A model generated the notes under the pieces. It saw only the letters and a program-made list of their open reading frames with translations. It did no database searches and was not told where the DNA came from. From Euzebyales bacterium (GTDB taxonomy: Bacteria; Actinomycetota; Nitriliruptoria; Euzebyales; JAHELV01), in NCBI GenBank assembly GCA_036374135.1, contig DASUUK010000024.1, forward strand, positions 172,039 through 236,038: DNA of 64,000 nucleotides, written 5' to 3'. Position numbers and translations under genes: made by a program. Positions 38,148-46,496 of this stretch are shown here, piece after piece (position 1 is the first letter of the stretch; every line of letters begins with the position of its first letter).

Positions 38148-38384
38148 TCACGCGACCAGCGTCACGACCGCGATGACGATCAGGGCCAGCAGCGCGAGCA
38201 CAGCCACCGCCACCACGGCCCACGGCAGCGACGACGACGCGGGACGCGACGGTTCGGGATCGACGGCCGGGATGTCGATCGTGTGTGTGCGGTCGTCGTC
38301 GGAGAACGGGCTGGCCATGCCACACCGGCCACAGTGCCCCGCCGCGCGATCGTTGCGCGCACCACACCGCGCGCACCTCCACAT
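38148..38384 (-). CDS. Zinc-ribbon, single-pass membrane protein
   Basis: 78 aa. The N-terminus has a CxxC-x9-CxxC zinc ribbon (CARCGARNDRAAGHCGRCG), followed by a short acidic linker and a C-terminal membrane helix (LPWAVVAVAVLALLALIVIA). The zinc ribbon should face the cytoplasm. It is common in actinobacteria and of unknown role. It is upstream of, and co-directional with, the PPOX gene. Confidence 0.75.
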   Translation of the reverse strand: MWRCARCGARNDRAAGHCGRCGMASPFSDDDRTHTIDIPAVDPEPSRPASSSLPWAVVAVAVLALLALIVIAVVTLVA

Positions 38385-38444
38385 GCCACGTACCTTTCAC
38401 CGCACGGGCCCACCGGCCGGTCCGGCGCACCTCACACTGCGTCA

Positions 38445-39815
38445 CTATCCGTCGACGAGCTCCCCGAGAGCGACATCGTACGCCTCAGCGTAGGTCGGGA
38501 AGGCGTGGATGGTGTCACGCAGGACGGCCAACGGCACACCTGCGCGGATCGCGAGGACCGCCTCGTGGATCCAGGCGTCGGCCATGTCACCGATCGCGCT
38601 GGCGCCCACGAGGACCTGGGCGTCGACGTCGGCCACCAGCACGAGCCGTCCGCCGGGCGTACCCGCGACGCTGGTGCGCGGCAGATCCGCCAGGTCGCAC
38701 CGGCCGACCGCCACGTGCGCGAACCGCTGCGACGCCTCTGCCGGCGTCAGGCCGACACCGGCCACCGGCGGGTCGGTGTACATCGTGCGGGGGACGGCAC
38801 GGTGGTCGGTCCGCGCGTGTCCACCGGTCAGGTTCGCAGCGACGACGCGCGCCTGGTAGTTGGCGACGTGCGTGAACGGCGCGACCATCGTCACGTCGCC
38901 GGCCGCCCACACGTGGTCGGCGCCGATGACCCTGCACCGCTCATCGATCTGGATGCCGTCGGAGACGTCGAGCCCGAGCGTCTCGAGGCCGAGGTCGTCC
39001 AGGCGGGGCGCGACCCCGGTGGCCAGCACCAGCACCGCCGCGTGCACGGTCGACCCGTCGTCGAGCTGCGCACGCACGCCACCGTCGCGGCATTCCACGC
39101 GTTCCACCTCGACGCCGGCGCGCACCGTGACACCCTCCTCGGCCAGTCGCTCGCCCAGGAACCGGCCGATCTCGGGCGGCTCGCTGTTGGCGAGCGTGTC
39201 GGTCATCTCGACCACGGTGACCGGCACGTCGAAGCGGGCGTACAGTTGGGCGATCTCGCAGCCGACGGGTCCACCACCGATGATCAGCAGCGACGCGGGG
39301 CGCTCGTCGGCGGTCCAGGCGTCGTCGCTGGTCCACGCGTCGACGTCGTCGAGCCCGTCGATCGGTGGACGCACATCGCGTGCGCCGGTGGCGATGACGA
39401 GGTCGTCCCACGTGTGCTCCTGCCCGTCGACCGTGACGGTGCCGGGTCCGTTCACGCGGGCGTCGCCGCGCAGCAGCGTGACGCCGGCGTCGCGCAGGCC
39501 CGCGGCGTGCTGCGTGTCGTCTCGGTGGTCGACGAGCTCATCACGTCGCTGCGCGGCGTGCGCGAATCCCTTGTCGGGACGGCTCGGCGTGATCGGGTCC
39601 ATCATCGCCCCGAGCTCGGTGACGTGGTCCAGCAGCGTCCGCACCTCCCCGGAGCGAAGCATCGCCTTGCTGGGCATGCACGCCGTGAACGGGCACTCGC
39701 CGCCGACCAGCGCGCGCTCGACGACCGCGACCTCGCGGCCGTCGCCGGCGAGCGCGTGAGCGATGTTCTCCCCGGCCGAGCCGGCGCCGAGCACGATCAC
39801 GTCATGGTGCGCCAC
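38445..39815 (-). CDS. Dihydrolipoyl-dehydrogenase-like disulfide oxidoreductase
   Basis: 456 aa from GTG 39815, set by AGGAGG seven bases upstream. The FAD loop is VIVLGAGSAGENIAH, followed by the redox disulfide GGECPFTACMPSK (Cx4C). The second nucleotide loop is LIIGGGPVGCEIAQLYARF, and WAAGDVT binds FAD. The C-terminal dimer domain lacks the HAHP histidine-glutamate pair typical of true lipoamide dehydrogenases, ending instead in AIHAFPTYAEAYDVALGEL. It is thus closer to the mercuric-reductase/LpdA-like branch. Reductant is NAD(P)H; the substrate is unknown. It precedes the zinc ribbon gene. Confidence 0.9.
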   Translation of the reverse strand: MAHHDVIVLGAGSAGENIAHALAGDGREVAVVERALVGGECPFTACMPSKAMLRSGEVRTLLDHVTELGAMMDPITPSRPDKGFAHAAQRRDELVDHRDDTQHAAGLRDAGVTLLRGDARVNGPGTVTVDGQEHTWDDLVIATGARDVRPPIDGLDDVDAWTSDDAWTADERPASLLIIGGGPVGCEIAQLYARFDVPVTVVEMTDTLANSEPPEIGRFLGERLAEEGVTVRAGVEVERVECRDGGVRAQLDDGSTVHAAVLVLATGVAPRLDDLGLETLGLDVSDGIQIDERCRVIGADHVWAAGDVTMVAPFTHVANYQARVVAANLTGGHARTDHRAVPRTMYTDPPVAGVGLTPAEASQRFAHVAVGRCDLADLPRTSVAGTPGGRLVLVADVDAQVLVGASAIGDMADAWIHEAVLAIRAGVPLAVLRDTIHAFPTYAEAYDVALGELVDG

Positions 39816-39863
39816 CGGAGTCCTCCTGTTGACCGCGTGGACCACCCGCGTACCCACCGGACG

Positions 39864-39883
39864 CGGCCGCCACGCGGCGGCCG
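39864..39883 (-). terminator. Hairpin after sulfite-oxidase-type gene
   Basis: CGGCCGCC-N4-GGCGGCCG is a perfect 8-bp stem, six bases beyond the stop of the minus-strand molybdoenzyme gene and ahead of the next minus-strand gene. It is a likely terminator despite lacking a T-tract. Confidence 0.5.
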
Positions 39884-39888
39884 GGCGA

Positions 39889-41016
39889 TCAGTCGCCGGG
39901 CGGGTGCGCGGTGACGGTCACCGGCACGCGGTGCACGGTGTTGACGGCGTAGCCGCCGAGGTTCCACCGGTGGTCGTCAGGTTGGGTCTCGCCCGCGCTG
40001 TCGGTGGCCCTGCACGCGAGCACGTGGTCGCCGTCGGTGGCGTTCCAGGCGAACCGCCACGCCTGCCAGGCGTGGTCGACGACGGCGGCGTGGAGCTCGG
40101 CGTCGTTCCAGGACGCGCCGTCGTCGGTGCTGACCTCGACCCGTGTGATCGTCCCTGCGCCCGACCAGGCGCGTCCGGCGAGCGTCACCTCGCCGGGTGC
40201 GACGTACCGCGCGCGGGTGAAGAAGTCGGGGATGCCGGGCGGGACCATCAACGACCGCACGACCATGCGGGTCACGGGCTCACCCGCCTCGTCCGGGTCG
40301 CTCTTGTACCGGTACGCGCTGGCCTGCTGGTACCCGCCGAACGGTTCGGTCGACGCGGTGATCCGCGACAGCCATTTGACGCTTGTCATCCCGTACCAAC
40401 CGGGCACCAGCAGTCGCACCGGGAACCCGTGCTGCGGCGGCAGCGGTGCGCCGTTGAGGCCGTGGACGAGCAGCGGACCCTCGTCGCGTGCCTGGGCGGG
40501 GGTCAGGCTGCGCTGGTAGTGCTGCTCGTCACCGCCCTCGACCCCGCGGTCCGCGCCGGTGAACACCACGTCGACGACGTCGGGCGACAGTCCCGCCTCC
40601 TCCAGCAGTGGCCACAACGGCGTGCCGGTCCACTCCCCGGTGCCGATCGCCTCCAGCAACCACGGCTGGCTCAGCGCGCGGGGCGACAGCCGCGCGCGCC
40701 CGTTGCCTGCGCACTCCATCGTTACCGGGCGCGTGACCGTCTCACGGTGACGCAGGTCGTCAAGTGACAGCATGAGCGGTTGCTTCACCGCGCCGTCGAT
40801 GCGCAGGCGCCAGCGGTCGCCGTCGGTGACAGGGATGTCGTAGTGGGTGAGCAGGTAGTGGAGCCCGATGGGCGTGATGTCGTAGCGCATCGCCTCGAGC
40901 GGCATGCCGTGGTTGCGCGTCGCGAGCTGCAACTCCTCCCGGGTGATCTGATCGCTCACCACCGTGCCCGTCGGTGGTGTCTCCGCCACGGAGGCGTCCG
41001 GTGCCGTGTCCGTCAT
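39889..41016 (-). CDS. Sulfite-oxidase-type molybdopterin enzyme
   Basis: 375 aa from ATG 41016, with GGGAG seven bases upstream. The Moco domain holds the cysteine ligand in TMECAGNGR, plus WTGTPLWPLLEEAGL and HGFPVRLLVPGWYGMTSVKW. The C-terminal part (GEVTLAGRAWSGAGTITRVE) is the Mo-co oxidoreductase dimerisation domain. There is no twin-arginine signal and no heme domain, so it is probably cytoplasmic. The family oxidises sulfite to sulfate or reduces related S- or N-oxides. It is divergent from the ECF41 operon, sharing a 172-base intergenic region. Confidence 0.9.
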   Translation of the reverse strand: MTDTAPDASVAETPPTGTVVSDQITREELQLATRNHGMPLEAMRYDITPIGLHYLLTHYDIPVTDGDRWRLRIDGAVKQPLMLSLDDLRHRETVTRPVTMECAGNGRARLSPRALSQPWLLEAIGTGEWTGTPLWPLLEEAGLSPDVVDVVFTGADRGVEGGDEQHYQRSLTPAQARDEGPLLVHGLNGAPLPPQHGFPVRLLVPGWYGMTSVKWLSRITASTEPFGGYQQASAYRYKSDPDEAGEPVTRMVVRSLMVPPGIPDFFTRARYVAPGEVTLAGRAWSGAGTITRVEVSTDDGASWNDAELHAAVVDHAWQAWRFAWNATDGDHVLACRATDSAGETQPDDHRWNLGGYAVNTVHRVPVTVTAHPPGD

Positions 41017-41122
41017 GGTGCTCCCTTCGTCCCACCGGCCATGGAGAACCGGCCGCGCGCGGGCAACCCGCGACGCGACCGGATCCTTCCGCATCACCGC
41101 CCGCCCGTCCACCGGCACCGGA

Positions 41123-41149
41123 TGTCACATCCTGTACGGGCATCTCGTC
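41123..41149 (+). promoter_or_regulatory. ECF41-type sigma factor promoter
   Basis: TGTCACA (41123-41129), a 16-base spacer, then CGTC (41146-41149) match, to my recollection exactly, the published ECF41 target promoter TGTCACA-N15/16-CGTC. It is 40 bases before the ATG of the epimerase gene that heads the operon encoding the ECF41 sigma factor, so autoregulation is expected. Confidence 0.75.
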
Positions 41150-41188
41150 ACACCAGGCAACGCCAACACCCACATCGAGGAGCACACC

Positions 41189-42106
41189 ATGCGCATCTTC
41201 ATCGCCGGCGCGACCGGCGTCCTGGGCCGCCGGGTCGTTCCGGCACTCGTCGGGCGCCACCACACCGTCACCGCCGTCGCGCGCGGGCCGGCCCGCGCCG
41301 CATCGTTGCGCGCGCAGGGCGCGGAGCCGATCGCGGTCGACCTGTTCGACGCGACAGCGGTCGCGACCACCGTCGAGGGCCACGACGCGGTCGTGAACCT
41401 CGCCACGGCGATCCCCCCGCCGTCGCGCATGGCTCGGCGCTCGGCCTGGCACACGACCGACCGGCTGCGGACCGAGGCGGCCGGCAACCTGGTCGACGGG
41501 GCGCTCGCCACCGGTGCGGCACGGTACGTCCAGGAGGCGCTCGCCTTCGTCTACCCGGACCGCGGCACCGAGTGGATCGATGAGCGCGCACCGCTGGATC
41601 CACCGTCGTTCGCTGCGGCAAGCGCCGTCGCCGAGGCCCACGCCGCCCGATTTGGCGAGGGGGGCGGGACGGGGATCGCACTGCGCTTCGGTGCGTTCTA
41701 CGCCGCGGACTCGGCGCAGATCGCGCTGCTGGTCCGGACGCTGCGCCGCGGTCTGCTGGCCCTGCCGGAGCCGGCCGGCGGTCACCGGCCGTGGGTGCAC
41801 GTCGACGATGCCGCGGCGGCGGTCGTCGCCGCGCTCGAGGCACCCGCCGGCGTCTACAACGTCGTCGAGGACGACCCGTTGACCGGCGCGGCACACCTGG
41901 ACGTGCTCCGCGAGGTGTTCGGCCGGCGGGTGCACGGCCTGCCCGGGTGGCTGGCGGTCGGCCCGCAACTGCGGCTGGTGATGCGTTCGCAGCGCGTGTC
42001 GAACCGACGGTTGCGCGGCGCCACGCGGTGGCGGCCGACGTTCGACCGCCGTGCGGGGTGGCTGCAGGTACTCGACCGCGTCGCGACGGTGCCCGACCAT
42101 GCGTAG
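41189..42106 (+). CDS. NAD(P)-dependent epimerase/NmrA-like SDR, ECF41 operon
   Basis: 305 aa from ATG 41189, with GAGGAG upstream. The N-terminus IFIAGATGVLGRRVVPALVG is an atypical-SDR dinucleotide loop. Later segments (AVNLATAI-like region, RYVQEALAFVYPDRGTEWID, ALRFGAFY, HRPWVHVDDAAAAVV) follow the epimerase pattern. The YxxxK pair is not evident, so it may bind NAD(P) without classical SDR catalysis. COE genes (carboxymuconolactone decarboxylase, oxidoreductase, epimerase) are the known companions of ECF41 sigma factors, and this fits the epimerase class. Two downstream genes overlap it and each other. Confidence 0.85.
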   Translation: MRIFIAGATGVLGRRVVPALVGRHHTVTAVARGPARAASLRAQGAEPIAVDLFDATAVATTVEGHDAVVNLATAIPPPSRMARRSAWHTTDRLRTEAAGNLVDGALATGAARYVQEALAFVYPDRGTEWIDERAPLDPPSFAAASAVAEAHAARFGEGGGTGIALRFGAFYAADSAQIALLVRTLRRGLLALPEPAGGHRPWVHVDDAAAAVVAALEAPAGVYNVVEDDPLTGAAHLDVLREVFGRRVHGLPGWLAVGPQLRLVMRSQRVSNRRLRGATRWRPTFDRRAGWLQVLDRVATVPDHA

Positions 42107-42545
42107 CCGGCGGATCGCACTGGGCGCGCTCGCGGCCGTCGCCGCGACGGTCGGTGTGTGGGCGCTGCTGGCGCCCGGCTCCTTCTACAGCGACTTCCCG
42201 TTCGGACGTGCGTGGGTCGCCGTCGACGGACCGTTCAACGAACATCTGATCCGCGACGTCGGCGCGCTGAACCTCGGACTCGCGGTGGTCGCGGCCGTGG
42301 CGGCGTACCGCGCCGAGCCCGCGCTCGTGCGGTTGGCGGCGGCAGCGGCGCTCGTGGTCGGCGCTCCGCACCTGCTGTACCACACGCTGCACCTCGACGG
42401 ACTCGCACCGCTCGATGCCGCCATGAACGTGGTGACGCTCGGTCTCGGCGTGATCGTGCCCACCTGGCTGGCGTGGTCGCCGGCCCCGCGGGCACGATCT
42501 GACGCAGCGCCGCGCCGTCACACCGCGATCGGAGCAGACCGATGA
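42099..42545 (+). CDS. Four-helix membrane protein, ECF41 operon
   Basis: 148 aa from ATG 42099, overlapping the epimerase gene by eight bases. Four hydrophobic helices are seen, beginning with IALGALAAVAATVGVWALLA and ending with MNVVTLGLGVIVPTWLAW. A periplasmic-type loop holds FYSDFPFGRAWVAVDGPFNE. It resembles unnamed actinobacterial DoxX/DUF4345-like proteins. Its location between epimerase and sigma factor suggests a target or modulator of the ECF41 response. Function is unknown. Confidence 0.75.
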   Translation: MRSRRIALGALAAVAATVGVWALLAPGSFYSDFPFGRAWVAVDGPFNEHLIRDVGALNLGLAVVAAVAAYRAEPALVRLAAAAALVVGAPHLLYHTLHLDGLAPLDAAMNVVTLGLGVIVPTWLAWSPAPRARSDAAPRRHTAIGADR

Positions 42546-43420
42546 CCACCGATGACGTCGTGTCTGCCAACCAGGGACGGCTGTTCGGCATCGCCTACCG
42601 CATGCTCGGCGAGGTCGGTGAGGCCGAGGACGCCGTGCAGGAGGCGTTCCTGCGGTGGACCCGGGCCGATCAGGCGGAGATCGCCAACCCCGCCGGATGG
42701 CTCACGACGGTCATGTCGCGGATCTGCCTGGACCGTCTGAAGTCCGCCCAGCGCCGGCGGGAGACGTACGTGGGGCCGTGGCTGCCCGAGCCGTTGGCCA
42801 CCGACGACGCGGATCCGGCGGACCTGGCGGGTACCGCCGACACCCTGAACCTGGCGTTCCTGGTCGTGCTCGAGCAGTTGTCGCCGGTCGAGCGCGCCGT
42901 GTTCCTGCTGCACGACGTGTTCGGCTACCGCCACGACGAGATCGCCTCCATGCTCGACCGCTCACCCGCGGCCGTGCGGCAGGCCGCGTCGCGCGCGCGT
43001 GCGCACCTGGCCGAGCGACGTCCCCGGTACGAGCGGGACGCGCAGCGGCGTGACGACGTGGCGCGGGCATTCGTCGACGCGGTGGCCGGCGCCGACCTCG
43101 ATGCGCTGATGGCGGTGCTGGCTCCCGACGTGACGTTCGTCGCCGACGGAGGTGGCGTCGTGTCGGCCGCGCGGCATCCGCAGCACGGAGCGGAGCGCGT
43201 CGCCCAGGTCATCCTGTCGCTGGCGCGGCTGCGGCCGTTGGACTGGACATTCTCGGTGCGCGAGCTCAACGGCGAGCCCGGCATCTGCGTCCACCGGGCG
43301 GACGGGGCCATCGACAGCGCGTGGATCCTGCACGCGGCGGACGGGCGGATCAGGGGCATCGACGTGCTCCGCAACCCGGCGAAGCTGGCGAACCTGTCGC
43401 AGCGCGAACCGGGATCATGA
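42542..43420 (+). CDS. ECF41-family RNA polymerase sigma factor (SigJ-like)
   Basis: 292 aa; ATG 42542 overlaps the preceding stop (ATGA). Sigma2 region (GIAYRMLGEVGEAEDAVQEA) and sigma4 region (LSPVERAVFLLHDVFGYRHD, then EIASMLDRSPAAVRQAASRA) are complete. The linker has the ECF41 signature WLPEPL. A C-terminal SnoaL-like domain of about 100 residues carries DGGG and the NPAKL variant of the NPDKL motif. ECF41 factors lack a separate anti-sigma factor and are controlled by this C-terminal domain. The operon head has a matching promoter, so it probably activates its own transcription. Confidence 0.95.
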   Translation: MTTDDVVSANQGRLFGIAYRMLGEVGEAEDAVQEAFLRWTRADQAEIANPAGWLTTVMSRICLDRLKSAQRRRETYVGPWLPEPLATDDADPADLAGTADTLNLAFLVVLEQLSPVERAVFLLHDVFGYRHDEIASMLDRSPAAVRQAASRARAHLAERRPRYERDAQRRDDVARAFVDAVAGADLDALMAVLAPDVTFVADGGGVVSAARHPQHGAERVAQVILSLARLRPLDWTFSVRELNGEPGICVHRADGAIDSAWILHAADGRIRGIDVLRNPAKLANLSQREPGS

Positions 43421-43510
43421 CCCGGGAGCGCCGGTACCGGTGGCGCACTGGTCACGTCCGGTGTGATCGGCTACGTTCCGCCCCGTCGACAGCGGCGGCC
43501 AGGAGCGACG

Positions 43511-44647
43511 ATGACCGCAGGCGCGCACGGGGGGCCGACGCTGAGCCCGAGCACGAGGGTGCGGATCACCCCGTTCACGCCGCGGGTCGAGGCGGCGGGC
43601 GTCCGCGCGTACACCGTGTACAACCACACGCTGCTCCCGGTGACGTTCCGATCGTTGGACGAGGACTACTGGCACCTGACCGAGCACGTCCAGCTGTGGG
43701 ACGTGTCATGCCAGCGCCAGGTCGAGGTGCGGGGACCCGACGCCGCGCGGCTGGTGCAGCTGCTGACCCCCAGGGATCTGTCCACGGCGCGGCCCGGGCG
43801 CTGCCTGTACGCACCGCTGGTCGACGCTGACGGGGGTGTCGTCAACGACCCGGTCATCTCGGTCCTGGACGACGACCGCTTCTGGCTGTCGATCGCGGAC
43901 GCCGACGTCGACCTGTGGGTCGCCGGCCTCGCACACGGCCTCGGGCTGGACGCCGCGGTCACCACGCCGCCGGTCGCGCCGCTCGCGGTGCAGGGACCCA
44001 AGGCGGAGGACCTCGTGGCCCGCGTGCTCGGCGACGTCGTCCGCGACATCCGCTTCTTCCGCTTCAGCCACGTGGCCTTCGCCGGTCATCCGCTGATGGT
44101 GGCCCGCACCGGCTGGAGCCGGCAGGGCGGCTTCGAGATCTACGTCGACCGCGTCGACCTCGCGCTCCCGCTGTGGGACGCGCTGTGGGACGCCGGCCAG
44201 GACCTGGACGTCGCCGCCGGCGGCCCCAACCTGATCGAGCGGATCGAGGGCGGGCTGCTGTCGTACGGCGCGGACATGACGCGCGCCCACAACCCGTTCG
44301 AGTGCCGCTTCGAGCGGTACTGCCACGTCGACCGGCCCATCACGTTCCTCGCCCGCGCCGCCTTGGAGGAGGTCGCCGCCCGTGGCGCCCTGCGCAGGAT
44401 CATGGGCCTGGAGCTGGATGCCACCGCGCTCCCGCCGTGTGTCATGCCGTGGCCCGTGACGGTCGGCGGCCAGCGCGTCGGTGAGGTGACCTCGGCGGCG
44501 GTCTCACCCGCCCGGCGGCGCGGCGTCGCGATCGCGATGCTCGACCGCACGCACGCGCGACCAGGCACGGACCTGACCGTCACGATGCCGGACGGCGTCA
44601 CGGCGGCGACGGTCTCGGAGCTGCCGTTCCGGCCGCCGGGGTCATGA
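43511..44647 (+). CDS. dmdA: DMSP demethylase DmdA-like aminomethyltransferase
   Basis: 378 aa from ATG 43511, with AGGAG six bases upstream. The GcvT fold is present, and the sequence is of the DmdA type: PRVEAAGVRAYTVYNHTLLP, YWHLTEHVQLWDVSCQRQVE, VQLLTPRDLS, IRFFRFSHVAF, GWSRQGGFEIYVD and PNLIERIEGGLLSYGADMTR. DmdA moves a methyl group from dimethylsulfoniopropionate to tetrahydrofolate, giving methylmercaptopropionate. No gcvH or gcvP is near, which argues against the glycine cleavage T protein. The call rests on remembered resemblance; other DmdA-like methyltransferases exist. The next gene is a semialdehyde dehydrogenase. Confidence 0.75.
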   Translation: MTAGAHGGPTLSPSTRVRITPFTPRVEAAGVRAYTVYNHTLLPVTFRSLDEDYWHLTEHVQLWDVSCQRQVEVRGPDAARLVQLLTPRDLSTARPGRCLYAPLVDADGGVVNDPVISVLDDDRFWLSIADADVDLWVAGLAHGLGLDAAVTTPPVAPLAVQGPKAEDLVARVLGDVVRDIRFFRFSHVAFAGHPLMVARTGWSRQGGFEIYVDRVDLALPLWDALWDAGQDLDVAAGGPNLIERIEGGLLSYGADMTRAHNPFECRFERYCHVDRPITFLARAALEEVAARGALRRIMGLELDATALPPCVMPWPVTVGGQRVGEVTSAAVSPARRRGVAIAMLDRTHARPGTDLTVTMPDGVTAATVSELPFRPPGS

Positions 44648-44813
44648 GGCCGGCAGCCTGTGCAACCACGACACCGCCGCCTCACCGGTGCAGGCGTTCA
44701 CGGCGCAACGGGAACACAAGCGGCGGCACCCCTGTCTGCGAATCATCGACGATGACGACGAAGACATCGACGACTCCCAGCGCCACTTCCACCGACGACC
44801 AAGGACGGACGAC

Positions 44814-46310
44814 GTGAGGACCATCAAGCACTGGATCAACGGGGAACCGGCCATCGGCGACTCGACCCGAGCCGCGCCCGTGTGGAATCCCGCGACGGGC
44901 CAGCAGCAGGCGGAGGTCGTGCTCGCCTCGACCACCGACGTCGACGCCGCCGTGGGGGCCGCCGCGGCGGCATTCGAGGAGTGGTCGCACACGTCGTTGT
45001 CGCGGCGGACCAGCATCCTGTTCAACTTCCGCGAGCTGATCAACGACCGCACTGACGAGCTGACGGAGATCGTCTCCGACGAGCATGGCAAGGTGCTGTC
45101 GGACGCCAAGGGTGAGGTGCAACGCGGGCTCGAGGTCGTCGAGTTTGCGTGCGGCATCCCGCAGCTGCTCAAGGGCGAGTACTCCGATCAGGTGTCGGCC
45201 GACGTCGACGCGTTCAGCTACCGCGAGCCGCTCGGGGTCTGTGCGGGCATCACGCCCTTCAACTTCCCGATGATGGTCCCGATGTGGATGCATCCCGTCG
45301 CGATCGCGTGCGGCAACACGTTCGTGCTCAAGCCCAGCGAACGCGATCCGTCGGTGTCAGAGCGCGTGGCCGAGCTGTGGGCCGAGGCCGGCCTGCCCGG
45401 CGGGGTCTTCAATGTCGTCCACGGCGACAACGAAGCCGTCGACGCCCTGCTCGAGCATTCGGACGTGGCGGCGGTGTCATTCGTCGGATCGACCCCGACC
45501 GCCAGGTACATCCACGGTCGCGCCAACGAGCACGGCAAGCGGGTCCAGGCGCTGGGTGGCGCGAAGAACCACGCCATCGTGCTGCCGGACGCCGACCTGG
45601 ACTTCGCGAGCGACCACCTCGTCGCGGCGGCGTTCGGCTCCGCGGGCGAGCGGTGCATGGCGGTCTCGGCGGCCGTCGCCGTCGGTTCGTCGGGCGACGC
45701 GCTCAACGAAATGCTACACAACAAGGGCGCAGCGGTGAAGGTCGGCCCAGGCCGTGACCCGGCCAGCGAGATGGGGCCGGTGGTCACCAAGCAGGCGCAG
45801 GAGCGGATCCTTGGCTACATCGAATCGGGCGAGCAGGCCGGCGCGAAGGTGACGCTCGACGGCCGCGGCCTGGTGGTCGAGGGCCACGAGGAGGGCTTCT
45901 GGGTCGGGCCGACCGTGCTGGACCACGTCACGACCGACATGGAGGTCTACACCGACGAGATCTTCGGGCCGGTCCTGTCGGTCGTGCGCAGCGACACCGT
46001 CGACGACGCGATCGCGCTGATCAACGCCAACCCCTATGGCAACGGCACCGCCATCTTCACCAACAGCGGCGAGGCGGCCCGGCGATTCCACCGTGGAGTC
46101 AACGTCGGAATGGTCGGCATCAACGTGCCGGTCCCGGTGCCGATGGCCTACCACTCGTTCGGCGGCTGGAAGGCCTCGCTGTTCGGCGCCAGCGGGGTCC
46201 ATGGGCCCGAGGGCGTGACGTTCTACACCCAGAGCAAGAAGGTCACTGTCCGCTGGCCCCACGTCCACCACGCGTCGGGCGCCAGCTACGACATGCCGAC
46301 CGCCGACTAG
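44814..46310 (+). CDS. mmsA: Methylmalonate-semialdehyde dehydrogenase (CoA-acylating)
   Basis: 498 aa from GTG 44814, with AAGGA ten bases upstream; an open frame from 44688 adds a non-homologous lead. The ALDH pattern is clear: ITPFNFPMMVPMWMHPVAIA, FVLKPSERDPSVSERVAELW, SFVGSTPTARYIH, GGAKNHAIVLPDADL and the catalytic cysteine in GSAGERCMA. GERCM and NFPMM mark the MmsA/IolA branch. It converts methylmalonate or malonate semialdehyde to propionyl- or acetyl-CoA in valine, inositol or beta-alanine breakdown. A Gfo/Idh/MocA gene follows in the same direction, as in inositol clusters. Confidence 0.93.
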   Translation: MRTIKHWINGEPAIGDSTRAAPVWNPATGQQQAEVVLASTTDVDAAVGAAAAAFEEWSHTSLSRRTSILFNFRELINDRTDELTEIVSDEHGKVLSDAKGEVQRGLEVVEFACGIPQLLKGEYSDQVSADVDAFSYREPLGVCAGITPFNFPMMVPMWMHPVAIACGNTFVLKPSERDPSVSERVAELWAEAGLPGGVFNVVHGDNEAVDALLEHSDVAAVSFVGSTPTARYIHGRANEHGKRVQALGGAKNHAIVLPDADLDFASDHLVAAAFGSAGERCMAVSAAVAVGSSGDALNEMLHNKGAAVKVGPGRDPASEMGPVVTKQAQERILGYIESGEQAGAKVTLDGRGLVVEGHEEGFWVGPTVLDHVTTDMEVYTDEIFGPVLSVVRSDTVDDAIALINANPYGNGTAIFTNSGEAARRFHRGVNVGMVGINVPVPVPMAYHSFGGWKASLFGASGVHGPEGVTFYTQSKKVTVRWPHVHHASGASYDMPTAD

Positions 46311-46496
46311 ACGCGGCACGCCACGCAGCATCACGACACCGGCTCCTCGACAAGGTGGCCGCGTGAGGATACGAGTGCGTGGAGTTCGCGCCCGCGCCCA
46401 TCTGGTGGCCCCAGGGTGTCGCTCGAGCGCCCGCGGGCATTCTTCACCTCGGGCGTCGACCCCGACGGCCGCGTGCAGGGACGCCGAGGAGGTCGC

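Noticed and set aside
43511..44647. Glycine cleavage T protein (gcvT)
   Set aside because: It has the same fold, but the sequence follows DmdA-type segments throughout, and gcvH and gcvP are not nearby.
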